DNA from: a virus
Virus record (IMG/VR): IMGVR_UViG_3300049893_000374
Span: 1 to 32,779 of that record
Strand: one strand, 5' to 3'
Length of the DNA: 32,779 bases
A model generated the notes under the pieces. That model saw only the letters and a list, made by a program, of their open reading frames with translations. It made no database searches and was not told the DNA's origin. Numbering within the stretch: position 1 is the first letter of the stretch; every line of letters begins with the position of its first letter. The translations under genes and the position numbers were made by a program. This document shows, piece after piece, positions 7,176 to 14,040 of this stretch.

Positions 7176-7931
7176 ATGACGAATAAACTAATTGAAATTG
7201 AAACGTCAGATGATTTTTTTTGTGACGACCCGCGAAATATATTTTATAATAGTAGTATAATAAAATATAAAAATACAAAATATATTTCGCGGCCTGACAT
7301 GCCACAAGAAATATCACTTGATCAGTTGGCGGAGCCAACGCCGTTGGCGCCTGCTTCGCAGAAAAATACTGCTAAGCCACGTAAAGAAAAAAAGAAAATG
7401 AGCGGCGCGGAACGCCGCGAAATGTATGAAAAAATTATGCGTGAAAACAGCGAGCGCATGTTAGCATATGCCAGTGAACTGTTTGTGCTCAAATTAAGTT
7501 TAAGCAAGCAAAAAAGCCCAGATAGAATTACCATAAACATGGACGTTATATTCAATCCAGGCGATCGTTATCCATTTAAACTAAGTGCTGATTGTGTTAA
7601 CAGAACACGCAGCAGAGAGTTATTGGGCAATGTCAAAGACCCCAACTACTGGGGCTATTTGCGCTGTTTAGAACGTGTTAAGCAAATGCCAACGGGACAA
7701 GCGTTTGTGGGCAAGTTTAAAAACAGAAGCCTTAAAAACTTTACAATACCCAGACGCATTGTCAGCAACACTTGTGCGCTAATTTATATCAACAATGGTA
7801 TGCTATACTGCGATGTATACATTGGTGATGTTATGCACACTATAGAACTTGAAGAAGAATTTAATTTAAATGCACTAAAACATTATACACACAGAGGAAT
7901 GTTTCAAAATGAACGTGATGAAAGTTGGTAA
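7176..7931 (+). CDS. unknown protein with palindrome-rich N-terminal third (251 aa)
   Basis: Start at ATG 7176 behind AGGAGG (7166-7171). Residues 1-45 are acidic and Asn/Tyr-rich. Residues 47-85 form a Pro/Ala/Lys linker (EPTPLAPASQ, KPRKEKKK). The rest (about 90-251) looks like a folded domain of alternating helices and strands, with no motif I recognise. The linker and the segment before it are encoded by perfect DNA palindromes (7230-7292, 7325-7361, 7402-7418), some GC-rich unlike the surroundings. This suggests inserted palindromic elements in a tolerant linker. The gene lies between early regulators and the zinc-ribbon/AAA+ pair, so a DNA-metabolism role is possible but unproven. Confidence 0.65.
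   Translation: MTNKLIEIETSDDFFCDDPRNIFYNSSIIKYKNTKYISRPDMPQEISLDQLAEPTPLAPASQKNTAKPRKEKKKMSGAERREMYEKIMRENSERMLAYASELFVLKLSLSKQKSPDRITINMDVIFNPGDRYPFKLSADCVNRTRSRELLGNVKDPNYWGYLRCLERVKQMPTGQAFVGKFKNRSLKNFTIPRRIVSNTCALIYINNGMLYCDVYIGDVMHTIELEEEFNLNALKHYTHRGMFQNERDESW
7230..7292 (+). repeat. 16-bp perfect inverted repeat inside coding sequence
   Basis: 7230-7245 and 7277-7292 are exact reverse complements (CCGCGAAATATATTTT and its complement) separated by 31 AT-rich bases. In the mRNA this gives a long hairpin starting about 54 bases after the start codon of the 251-aa gene. Confidence 0.85.
7325..7418 (+). repeat. cluster of short GC-rich palindromes in coding sequence
   Basis: GTTGGC-GGA-GCCAAC (7325-7339), CGCC-GTT-GGCG (7339-7349), CTGC-TTC-GCAG (7351-7361) and GCGGCG-CGGAA-CGCCGC (7402-7418) follow one another. 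They encode the Pro/Ala/Arg linker of the 251-aa protein. Density and GC content are unlike the flanks. Confidence 0.75.
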
Positions 7932-8103
7932 GAAAAAATACGAGCCCATTAAAACGCACCATGGACACAAATGGATACTAGAGCGTGGAACATGGGGTCC
8001 GCATACTGCAAAATACTTGTGTTTGGATTGTGGTGGCGTATTTGTTAAGTGGGCCAGCACTAAAAAAACGGTTGACAAACCGCGAAATGTATGTTACTAT
8101 TAA
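7909..8103 (+). CDS. small zinc-ribbon-like protein
   Basis: 64 residues, overlapping the preceding gene by 23 bases, with AGAGG upstream. Residues about 19-50 read HGHKWILERGTWGPHTAKYL, then CLDCGGVFVKWAS. A single CxxCG knuckle followed by VKW is the signature of a family of small phage proteins (usually HxxxLxCxxCGKxIKWL) found near single-strand-binding and recombination genes. Upstream His residues may complete the metal site. Family members usually end soon after KW. Here 13 extra codons (KKTVDKPRNVCYY) are read from the promoter cassette at 8064-8100, an unusual addition. Confidence 0.65.
   Translation: MNVMKVGKKKYEPIKTHHGHKWILERGTWGPHTAKYLCLDCGGVFVKWASTKKTVDKPRNVCYY
8064..8100 (+). 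promoter_or_regulatory. promoter cassette (copy D) for the AAA+ gene
   Basis: The shared 17-mer AAAAACGGTTGACAAAC (8064-8080) contains TTGACA (8072-8077). With a 17-base spacer it leads to TACTAT (8095-8100). The same 17-mer precedes the genes at 16300 and 16578. It overlaps the last codons of the zinc-ribbon gene. Confidence 0.7.
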
Positions 8104-8107
8104 TAAT

Positions 8108-8123
8108 GTAGCAATGTTGCTAC
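8108..8123 (+). promoter_or_regulatory. leader palindrome GTAGC...GCTAC
   Basis: A 16-bp perfect palindrome (GTAGCAA/TTGCTAC) right at the expected transcript start of the cassette D promoter, 20 bases before the ATG of the AAA+ gene. As RNA it would fold as GUAGC-AAUGUU-GCUAC. The same stem, with a five-base loop, occurs in the leaders at 15891, 16263 and 16545. Confidence 0.6.
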
Positions 8124-8142
8124 TAACTATGGGAAATTGAAT

Positions 8143-9003
8143 ATGGCATATACGACTACTCAAAAGAACTACATTGCGGAAGGTGCAAACCAAGACCGCA
8201 TGTTGCGTGACCACATACGACTGATGTTGGGCATTACACCCAGTAAGGTGCAAAGCAAGCGACATACAATTATCAGTGGTCCACCTGGCATTGGTAAAAG
8301 TTACAGCACAATGGACGAGATTCGCAACAGCGCGGCAAACTACATTCAGTTTGGTGCTGGCGCTACTGATAGTGCTATTGCACTTAAACTAGCATATCAC
8401 GTGAATCAACTTGGGCCAAATGATGAATTGATTGCACTATTTGATGACGCAGATGATGTTATCTTTCGCGACTATCAAACTGCAAACAAGTTTAAGTTTG
8501 CTATGGCAAAGGATGAGCCGTTTTACGCACAGGATGTAAACTTTTCAAATCAATTGGCACAATATGAAAAGCAAGGACGCACAGATATGGTAGAAGCAAT
8601 TCGTGCGTTTACACAACCTGGCAGCGTAGGCATACACATTCCTATGGACCAAGTGCGTTTTTACATTGTGTGTAACCGCAACTGTGAAGTGCAAAAGGAA
8701 TTTGGTCGTAAGGTTTATACGGCTGTTGAAGCAATTGTAGACCGCGTTAAATATAAGCGACTAGACTTTGAATGGAAGGTATGCTGGGGTTGGCTTGCAC
8801 ACATTTTAAATAACAGTCAACCATTTGAAGATCATCCACTCACTGATGAACAAAAGCAACAGTTGACAGATTGGATGTGGACCAAGTGGGAAGTTATGCG
8901 TAACCCCAGTTATCGTAGTGTGGAAGAAATGGCTGAATACATGATCAATGATCCAGACAACTATGATGACGTATGGGCCAGCACATTCCTCAAGCGAGGC
9001 TAA
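8143..9003 (+). CDS. AAA+ family ATPase
   Basis: 286 residues. The ATG at 8143 is chosen over TTG 8137 because GGGAA (8131-8135) is correctly spaced only for the former. Walker A is GPPGIGKS (residues 46-53), Walker B-like LIALFDDADD (96-105), a sensor-1-like FYIVCNRN (173-180), and a basic IVDRVKYKR at about 198-206 could be the arginine-finger/sensor-2 region. The family drives remodelling or loading of DNA or protein complexes. As the only ATPase besides terminase, and with no polymerase in the genome, it is the best candidate for a replication or recombination helper. It lies one base before the DNA-binding repeat protein and behind its own promoter. Confidence 0.85.
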   Translation: MAYTTTQKNYIAEGANQDRMLRDHIRLMLGITPSKVQSKRHTIISGPPGIGKSYSTMDEIRNSAANYIQFGAGATDSAIALKLAYHVNQLGPNDELIALFDDADDVIFRDYQTANKFKFAMAKDEPFYAQDVNFSNQLAQYEKQGRTDMVEAIRAFTQPGSVGIHIPMDQVRFYIVCNRNCEVQKEFGRKVYTAVEAIVDRVKYKRLDFEWKVCWGWLAHILNNSQPFEDHPLTDEQKQQLTDWMWTKWEVMRNPSYRSVEEMAEYMINDPDNYDDVWASTFLKRG

Positions 9004-9004
9004 C

Positions 9005-9805
9005 ATGAAACAGCGCATTACACCCCAACTCAGTGACAGTATATTTGAAGGTATTGAAATACCAGATGATCGTGTTGTAAGTAAACAGACACAAATTGCT
9101 AAACGTGAACTAAATGGCTGGTATGAAAAGAATAGTGCTAGACTTAAGGATGAAAAATATAGAGAAGAACAAGCAGAACGTATAAGAAACGCTGTTAAAA
9201 ACATAGATCGCGATTTATGGCATAAAAAACATATGGCAACAATTAATGATCCAGAATGGCGAAAAAAGAATAAACAAAGAACTAAAGAAAGATGGTCGGA
9301 CCCATTATGGGTTAAAAACTATTATGAAAATTTAGAGAAGTTAAAGGAAACACCTGAATTTAAAGAAAGCATTCAGCGAGCAAAAGAAACTAGAATTGCT
9401 AATGAAGAATGGCGTAAAAATATTGCAGAAGCAAGACGTAAACAGGCTAAAGATCCAAATTGGAAAGAAACTACATTTAAAGCATATCATGAGTTTTTTA
9501 ATTCACCAGAAGGCAAAAAACTACGTAAAGCAACCGGAGAAAAAAATAAAAACAATCCTCAATTTAAGCGCAACGTTCTCATTGGTAGAGGTGTTTTACC
9601 TTTTCATACTCCATGGGGGTATTATGAGGATGCAAACGTAGCAGCAGAAGATTCTAAAACTAAAAATACAGATTACTTTTTTGAAACTAGGTCAACTAAT
9701 AAAACTTATTGTTGTCCTGCTAAGGTCAGAAAATTGCTTAAGGATCCTAAAAATAAAGATTTTTACTTTATTTCCTGGGATGAATACGACAACTTTACTA
9801 AATAA
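9005..9805 (+). CDS. homing-endonuclease-like DNA-binding repeat protein (no catalytic motif)
   Basis: 266 residues, starting one base after the ATPase stop (TAACATG). Residues about 45-180 are charged helical repeats with recurring W and DP (INDPEWRKKNKQRTKERWSD, EWRKNIAEARRKQAKDPNWK), like the minor-groove-binding NUMOD-type repeats of phage homing endonucleases. Residues about 205-266 (HTPWGYYEDANVAAEDS ... FYFISWDEYD) resemble the C-terminal TPxGxFxSxxxAA helix-turn-helix modules that follow HNH or GIY-YIG cores. I see no HNH, GIY-YIG or LAGLIDADG core. It is probably a free-standing mobile gene remnant or a site-specific DNA-binding protein. It is more AT-rich and Lys-rich than its neighbours, suggesting separate transfer. 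Confidence 0.6.
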   Translation: MKQRITPQLSDSIFEGIEIPDDRVVSKQTQIAKRELNGWYEKNSARLKDEKYREEQAERIRNAVKNIDRDLWHKKHMATINDPEWRKKNKQRTKERWSDPLWVKNYYENLEKLKETPEFKESIQRAKETRIANEEWRKNIAEARRKQAKDPNWKETTFKAYHEFFNSPEGKKLRKATGEKNKNNPQFKRNVLIGRGVLPFHTPWGYYEDANVAAEDSKTKNTDYFFETRSTNKTYCCPAKVRKLLKDPKNKDFYFISWDEYDNFTK

Positions 9806-9806
9806 T

Positions 9807-9831
9807 ATTGTAAGTTTGCCATACTTACAAT
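9807..9831 (+). repeat. 9-bp inverted repeat behind the repeat-protein gene
   Basis: ATTGTAAGT / ACTTACAAT with a 7-base loop begins two bases after the stop codon. A degenerate copy (GTAAGTTCGTTATACTTG, 9846-9863) follows before the terminator. It may be a binding site or insertion footprint of the upstream mobile-looking gene. Confidence 0.6.
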
Positions 9832-9862
9832 TCCCATAATTAAAAGTAAGTTCGTTATACTT

Positions 9863-9899
9863 GCCCCTATATCATTAAAAAGGTATAGGGGCTTTTTTT
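9863..9899 (+). terminator. rho-independent terminator
   Basis: Stem GCCCCTATA/TATAGGGGC (9 bp) with a 12-base loop, followed by seven Ts. It ends the unit that runs from the AAA+ promoter. Confidence 0.9.
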
Positions 9900-9909
9900 C
9901 TTTTTAAAT

Positions 9910-10194
9910 ATGAGCATGACCGAATTACAAATTCTAGCACAAAAAAAATATAACAAAATTGTCATGGGCAATGGCAGTGATTTGCGTAACCTAAAACTTT
10001 TTAACGTTAGAGCAATATTAGACAAAGCCAACCTTACTGAAGATGATGTGCTATTGCTGCAACAATTTGTTGATGCATCTCGAGAACAAATTGATAAAAC
10101 TGCATATGTTGCTAATGCCGCAGTATATCCAACCAGTTGGAATCATAAAACTGTTCGTTTAACTGTTAAAACAACAAAAAATAACGAGTTTTAA
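9910..10194 (+). CDS. unknown small protein (94 aa)
   Basis: The frame of 94 residues begins just after a terminator T-run. ATG 9910 and ATG 9916 both lack a Shine-Dalgarno sequence, so the start is uncertain and leaderless translation is conceivable. The product is mainly helical (ILDKANLTEDDVLLLQQFVD) with a basic Thr/Lys C terminus. It has no cysteines, membrane segments or recognised domain. It sits alone between a terminator and the promoter of the ParB-glycosyltransferase gene, so how it is transcribed is unclear; readthrough of the terminator is possible. Confidence 0.5.
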   Translation: MSMTELQILAQKKYNKIVMGNGSDLRNLKLFNVRAILDKANLTEDDVLLLQQFVDASREQIDKTAYVANAAVYPTSWNHKTVRLTVKTTKNNEF

Positions 10195-10211
10195 TAAATA
10201 TAAATTTAACG

Positions 10212-10241
10212 TAGACACTGGCGAACAAACAGTGATATACT
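10212..10241 (+). promoter_or_regulatory. possible promoter for the ParB-glycosyltransferase gene
   Basis: TAGACA (10212-10217) and TATACT (10236-10241), each 5 of 6 to consensus, with an 18-base spacer. GGAGA (10246-10250) follows directly and leads into ATG 10255. Confidence 0.4.
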
Positions 10242-10254
10242 CATTGGAGATGAG

Positions 10255-12093
10255 ATGCAGATTGAACACCTTCCCTTGCACAAAATTACCCCATATGTGC
10301 GTAATCCTAGAAAAAATGATCCAGCAGTAGATGCAGTAGCAGAAAGCATCAGTAGATATGGATTTCAACAGCCAATTGTAGTAGACGCTGATCACGTGAT
10401 TGTGGTAGGCCACACACGCTACAAAGCAGCACGCAAACTAGGACTAACCACTGTGCCTGTGCTAGTAGCAAAGGATCTTGATAAAGATGCTGCGGCTGCA
10501 TACAGACTAGCAGACAACCGAACCAATCAATATGCCAAGTGGGATGACAGCCTACTAGCAGAAGAATTTCGACATTTATATGAAAATGTAAACAGTATCA
10601 GTGAACTCAGCGCAATGAGTGCATTCACTGAACTTGAAATTGATAGATTGTTGAATGGCAAGAATTATGGTGTTGATCCCAATGAACTAGCAAAAAATGC
10701 AGACAGAGTCTGCAACAAACGCATTGCACTACTAACACCTAAGAACAGTTATGTTAACAGAGGTGTAGCCACATACATCAATGGTTGGATTGAATGGGGC
10801 TTGCGTAATGGTGTGCAAGTAGATGTAATCAGCGATGACAACGAATTAAACAATAACCAGTTTGAACGCTACACACGTGTAAGCCAATGGGTTAGTCCAC
10901 CACAGCCAGTAAACATACCCAGCAAACTGCATGATGACAATTATATAGCAATGCGTAGTCCAGTGGTAAGACTACAAGACAGCGTTAACATTAGAACAGC
11001 ATTGTTACATGCCATGACACAGTATCATTATGATGCTATAATTTGCAATACCATTGAAACGCTGTTCACAGTAGTAAGCATGGGCTTGCACACCGAACAT
11101 CCTAACATTTACTATGCAACACACAGTTGGGTAGATGTTAACATGGGACAAAGCAACTATCAATATGATCTAACACGCAGCATCATTGCAAACAGCAATA
11201 TCAAACTATTGGTGCAAAGCGAATGGATGCGTGAACATGTGTTAAAAGGATATGGTGTCAGTGAAGATAGAATTACTGTTGCTGTGCCCATGTTAGGACA
11301 GCCAGAGTTTGTGGATAAAATTGACGCAGACTTTGAGGATCGCCGCGGAATACTATACATTGGACCTTTTGAAGATAGAAAAAATCCACAAGTGTATATT
11401 CAAGCACTAAAAAACAGTGGCTTGCCAGCATTGGTAATCACACCCAGTCAAACCAGTGCAGATAAATTTAAAAGAGAATTTTTAAAGTATAACATTGAAC
11501 ATGAGATTCATGTGGCATTAACAGGTTCAGCCAAAGTAGATGTAATGAGTCGTGCAGCACTGGCAATTATTCCCAGCAAGGACGAAACATTCTGCTACAC
11601 AGCATTTGAAGCAGCACATATTTGTAGAACAATTGTGCCTTCAAACAGAGGTTGGACCACAGCACATGATGCTTGGTGTATTAGAGTAGAAGAAGATCAA
11701 ATACCTTATGCTGTTGCAGATCATTACAATAAACCCAATGAAGAATCTGCTAAAGCAGCACTTAAACAACAATTTGCACACAGCGATAAACAAGGTTTAA
11801 AATTGATAGCAGCGCAAAGTGTAGAACCCCGAGGCAATAATGCTTTTACAAAATGGATGGAGCAAAAAGGTAAAACTACACTAAGAGACTTTTTTAACAG
11901 CAGACCTTCAAAAGTATTAGATGAAGTGTTTTATGTTGTTAGAGCACAACACAATACAGAATATGTATTTGAACACACACAAAATGATACAGTGGTAACA
12001 CAAGAAGGATATGTGCCCACTGCAGATATTACACAAGATGATATAAATGATAATTTAGCAAGAGAATTTGGATTGGAGACCATTAATGGCTAG
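10255..12093 (+). CDS. ParB-like nuclease domain fused to GT4 glycosyltransferase
   Basis: 612 residues in two parts. Residues 1-135 are a ParB/Srx-like domain: NPRKN (17-21), the GHTRYKAAR box (52-60) and ADNRTNQYAKWD (86-97). This is the version usually found at the front of phage DNA-methyltransferase fusions next to terminase. From about 155 a GT-B fold starts (RIALLTPKNSYVNRGVATY) and continues to about 500. It has an ILYIGPFEDRKNP acceptor-to-donor transition near 365 and a perfect EX7E donor-site motif, E444-TFCYTAF-E452. A nucleotide-sugar donor is expected from the GT4 fold. The acceptor is unknown: phage DNA bases, by analogy with ParB-methyltransferases, or a virion or host glycan. 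The gene overlaps terS by 8 bases, tying it to packaging. Confidence 0.85.
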   Translation: MQIEHLPLHKITPYVRNPRKNDPAVDAVAESISRYGFQQPIVVDADHVIVVGHTRYKAARKLGLTTVPVLVAKDLDKDAAAAYRLADNRTNQYAKWDDSLLAEEFRHLYENVNSISELSAMSAFTELEIDRLLNGKNYGVDPNELAKNADRVCNKRIALLTPKNSYVNRGVATYINGWIEWGLRNGVQVDVISDDNELNNNQFERYTRVSQWVSPPQPVNIPSKLHDDNYIAMRSPVVRLQDSVNIRTALLHAMTQYHYDAIICNTIETLFTVVSMGLHTEHPNIYYATHSWVDVNMGQSNYQYDLTRSIIANSNIKLLVQSEWMREHVLKGYGVSEDRITVAVPMLGQPEFVDKIDADFEDRRGILYIGPFEDRKNPQVYIQALKNSGLPALVITPSQTSADKFKREFLKYNIEHEIHVALTGSAKVDVMSRAALAIIPSKDETFCYTAFEAAHICRTIVPSNRGWTTAHDAWCIRVEEDQIPYAVADHYNKPNEESAKAALKQQFAHSDKQGLKLIAAQSVEPRGNNAFTKWMEQKGKTTLRDFFNSRPSKVLDEVFYVVRAQHNTEYVFEHTQNDTVVTQEGYVPTADITQDDINDNLAREFGLETING

Positions 12094-12481
12094 TCGTAAA
12101 CAACCCAAGATGGGAACCAAAACAGTTACTGGAGTAGTTGTGGGTAGAGAAAAAACTGTAATAGATCCAAATGAAATATATAAATTAGCACAACTAGGCT
12201 GCACCATTGAAGAAATGAGTGATTGGTTTGGTGTGCCACGTGAAACAATAAAATACAATTTTAGTGATTTTATTGCAAAAGGCCGCAGTGAAACTAAACA
12301 AGCACTAAGGCGTGCCCAAATTGCGTTAGCCCTTAAGGGCAATGCAGTAATGTTGATTTGGCTTGGTAAGAACATGCTGGGTCAAAGTGACAATCCATTA
12401 GAAACAGACAGCAGTCAAGTTTTACCATGGGTTGAATCAGAATTAACCAGAGAAGAAAATGAAGATAAACCAGTTGCGTAA
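12086..12481 (+). CDS. terS: terminase small subunit
   Basis: 131 residues from ATG 12086 (GGAG at 12075-12078); an upstream TTG in frame lacks a ribosome binding site. Residues about 28-65 contain an HTH (IYKLAQLGCTIEEMSDWFGV, PRETIKYNF). The following RRAQIALALKGNAVMLIWLG, then KNMLGQSDNP, is the classic small-terminase pattern. The protein recognises the packaging site on concatemeric DNA and hands it to TerL. It overlaps the ParB-glycosyltransferase gene. Unusually, terL does not follow directly: a structured stretch and a membrane-protein gene intervene. Confidence 0.85.
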   Translation: MASRKQPKMGTKTVTGVVVGREKTVIDPNEIYKLAQLGCTIEEMSDWFGVPRETIKYNFSDFIAKGRSETKQALRRAQIALALKGNAVMLIWLGKNMLGQSDNPLETDSSQVLPWVESELTREENEDKPVA

Positions 12482-12563
12482 GACGTGTGTCTAGAGTGTG
12501 CTACTGCACAACAGGGAGTATGTGCAGTAAATTAATCATATGATTCCGCTCTAGACACACGCA
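12482..12563 (+). ncRNA. candidate three-way-junction RNA or packaging-site structure
   Basis: 12484-12496 and 12549-12561 are perfect 13-bp inverted repeats (CGTGTGTCTAGAG and complement), extendable by a G-U and a G-C pair. Inside are a perfect 9-bp hairpin (TACTGCACA 12502-12510 / TGTGCAGTA 12521-12529, 10-base loop) and a 12-bp palindrome (AATCATATGATT, 12534-12545). Together they draw a closed three-helix junction filling the gap after terS. No T-run follows, so it is not a simple terminator. It could be an expressed RNA, a translation control element for the next gene, or a cos/pac element bound by TerS. Confidence 0.45.
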
Positions 12564-12586
12564 GCCTTTATTATGGAGATATAAGA

Positions 12587-12805
12587 ATGAAGTTACCAAA
12601 TACAGATATTTTTACACGTGAAGAAAGCAGCCACAACAGCGTGGGCTTAAACACTTTTGGCTTGTTAAGTGTAAGCCTACTATGGGGTCACATGCTGAGT
12701 CTAGTCAGTTGGTGGTGGTTGCCCGTTACAGTTATCCTAGCATTAGTAGGATATGGCACAGAAATTAGCAAACGCAAAGAGCCAGTTAACATCAAGTTTA
12801 AGTAA
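12587..12805 (+). CDS. two-helix membrane protein between terS and terL
   Basis: 72 residues with GGAGA nine bases before ATG. After a polar N terminus (1-20), residues about 21-42 (LNTFGLLSVSLLWGHMLSLV) and 44-60 (WWWLPVTVILALVGYGTEI) are hydrophobic. The C terminus is basic (SKRKEP). The size and two closely spaced transmembrane segments fit a class II holin or a superinfection/membrane protein, but the position between terminase genes is unusual for either. It overlaps the terL start (TAATG), so it is translated together with terminase. Confidence 0.65.
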   Translation: MKLPNTDIFTREESSHNSVGLNTFGLLSVSLLWGHMLSLVSWWWLPVTVILALVGYGTEISKRKEPVNIKFK

Positions 12806-14040
12806 TGCGTCTTACGGTGCCACAACAAACTATAAGTGCAAGCACAGCACGTTTCCGTTGCGTTAGTGCCGGCCGCCGTTTTGGCAAAAGTTTTCTTTCA
12901 ATTAATGAAATGGCTAAGTTTGCACGTCATCCTAAACAACGTGTAATGTATCTAGCAGTTACCCACCGTCAAGCAAAAACAGTGATATGGGAAGATTTGA
13001 AAACACAATTGATTGAACGCAATTGGGTAAAAAAAATTAATGAAAGTGAAATGCAGATATGGTTAGTTAATGGTTCAACTATAACTGTGCGTAGTGCTGA
13101 AACCAAAGACGCATTACGTGGTGGCAAGTATGACTTTATAGTGTTAGACGAAGTTGCAGACATGGACAAAGATGTTTGGTTCAGCATACTGCGTCCTACA
13201 CTAAGTGATAGACGAGGACATGCGCTGTTCATTGGCACACCCAAAGGTATGGGCAATTGGTTCTTTGATTTATGGAACAATGCTAAAACACAAACAGATT
13301 GGGCCAGTTGGCAATATACTACCATTGAAGGTGGTAATGTTCCACCAGAAGAAATTGAAGCAGCACGTCGAGACCTAGATGCTAAAACATTTGAACAAGA
13401 ATATGAAGCACAATTTGTAACATTTAGTGGACGTTGCTTTTACGCATACACTGAGGATAATTTAAAAGATCATCCAGGTATTAAAGAAGGCGAACCAGTC
13501 CATATTGGTTGCGATTTTAATACTTCACCAATCACAGCAGCATGTGCAACACGCACAGAAAAAGGACTGCACTTTTTTGATGAAATAGTCATTTATGGTT
13601 CAAACACCAATGAACTAGCAGAAGAAATACGCCGACGCTTTGGTTTTGGAAGAACAATTTTTGTTTATCCAGACAGCAGCGGTGGACGCAAGCAAACTAG
13701 TAGCGGCGGTTACAGCGATCACATTATTTTAAACAATGCCGGTTTCAAAGTAGTTGTAGATAGTATCAATCCTCCAGTTACAGAAAGTATTGCTAGCGTA
13801 AATAGTTTGCTGTGCAGCACTACTGGTGATAGACGTCTACTTATTGATAAAAACTGTAGACAAATACGCGAAAGTATGTTAAAGTATGTGTATAAGGAAG
13901 GAACACGTGTTCCCGACAAAGATTCAGGTTTTGATCACATGGCTGACTGCATACGTTATATAACACATAAACTATATCCAGTTAGACCAGTTGTATCTAA
14001 CAGTGGTAAGAGTTACAGACATACTGGTAAAATGTTATGA
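12805..14040 (+). CDS. terL: terminase large subunit
   Basis: 411 residues, the packaging motor ATPase and nuclease. The ATPase part shows Walker A SAGRRFGKS (residues 21-29), Walker B FIVLDE (111-116) and the coupling motif FIGTPKG (142-148). The RNase-H-like nuclease shows acidic residues in HIGCDFN (D237), VYPDSSG (D290) and DSGFDHMAD (D377, D381), giving a complete active site. The length is normal for a compact TerL. The start overlaps the upstream stop, and the stop overlaps the next gene (ATGA), so the packaging genes are tightly coupled. The packaging mode (cos or headful) cannot be told from the sequence. Confidence 0.95.
   Translation: MRLTVPQQTISASTARFRCVSAGRRFGKSFLSINEMAKFARHPKQRVMYLAVTHRQAKTVIWEDLKTQLIERNWVKKINESEMQIWLVNGSTITVRSAETKDALRGGKYDFIVLDEVADMDKDVWFSILRPTLSDRRGHALFIGTPKGMGNWFFDLWNNAKTQTDWASWQYTTIEGGNVPPEEIEAARRDLDAKTFEQEYEAQFVTFSGRCFYAYTEDNLKDHPGIKEGEPVHIGCDFNTSPITAACATRTEKGLHFFDEIVIYGSNTNELAEEIRRRFGFGRTIFVYPDSSGGRKQTSSGGYSDHIILNNAGFKVVVDSINPPVTESIASVNSLLCSTTGDRRLLIDKNCRQIRESMLKYVYKEGTRVPDKDSGFDHMADCIRYITHKLYPVRPVVSNSGKSYRHTGKML

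Noticed and set aside
8806-9204. 132-codon minus-strand frame across the ATPase and repeat-protein genes
   Set aside because: Antisense shadow with runs of Ser and Leu; it crosses two well-supported genes.
9396-9641. 81-codon plus-strand frame inside the repeat-protein gene
   Set aside because: Alternative frame of a Lys-rich gene; no ribosome binding site.
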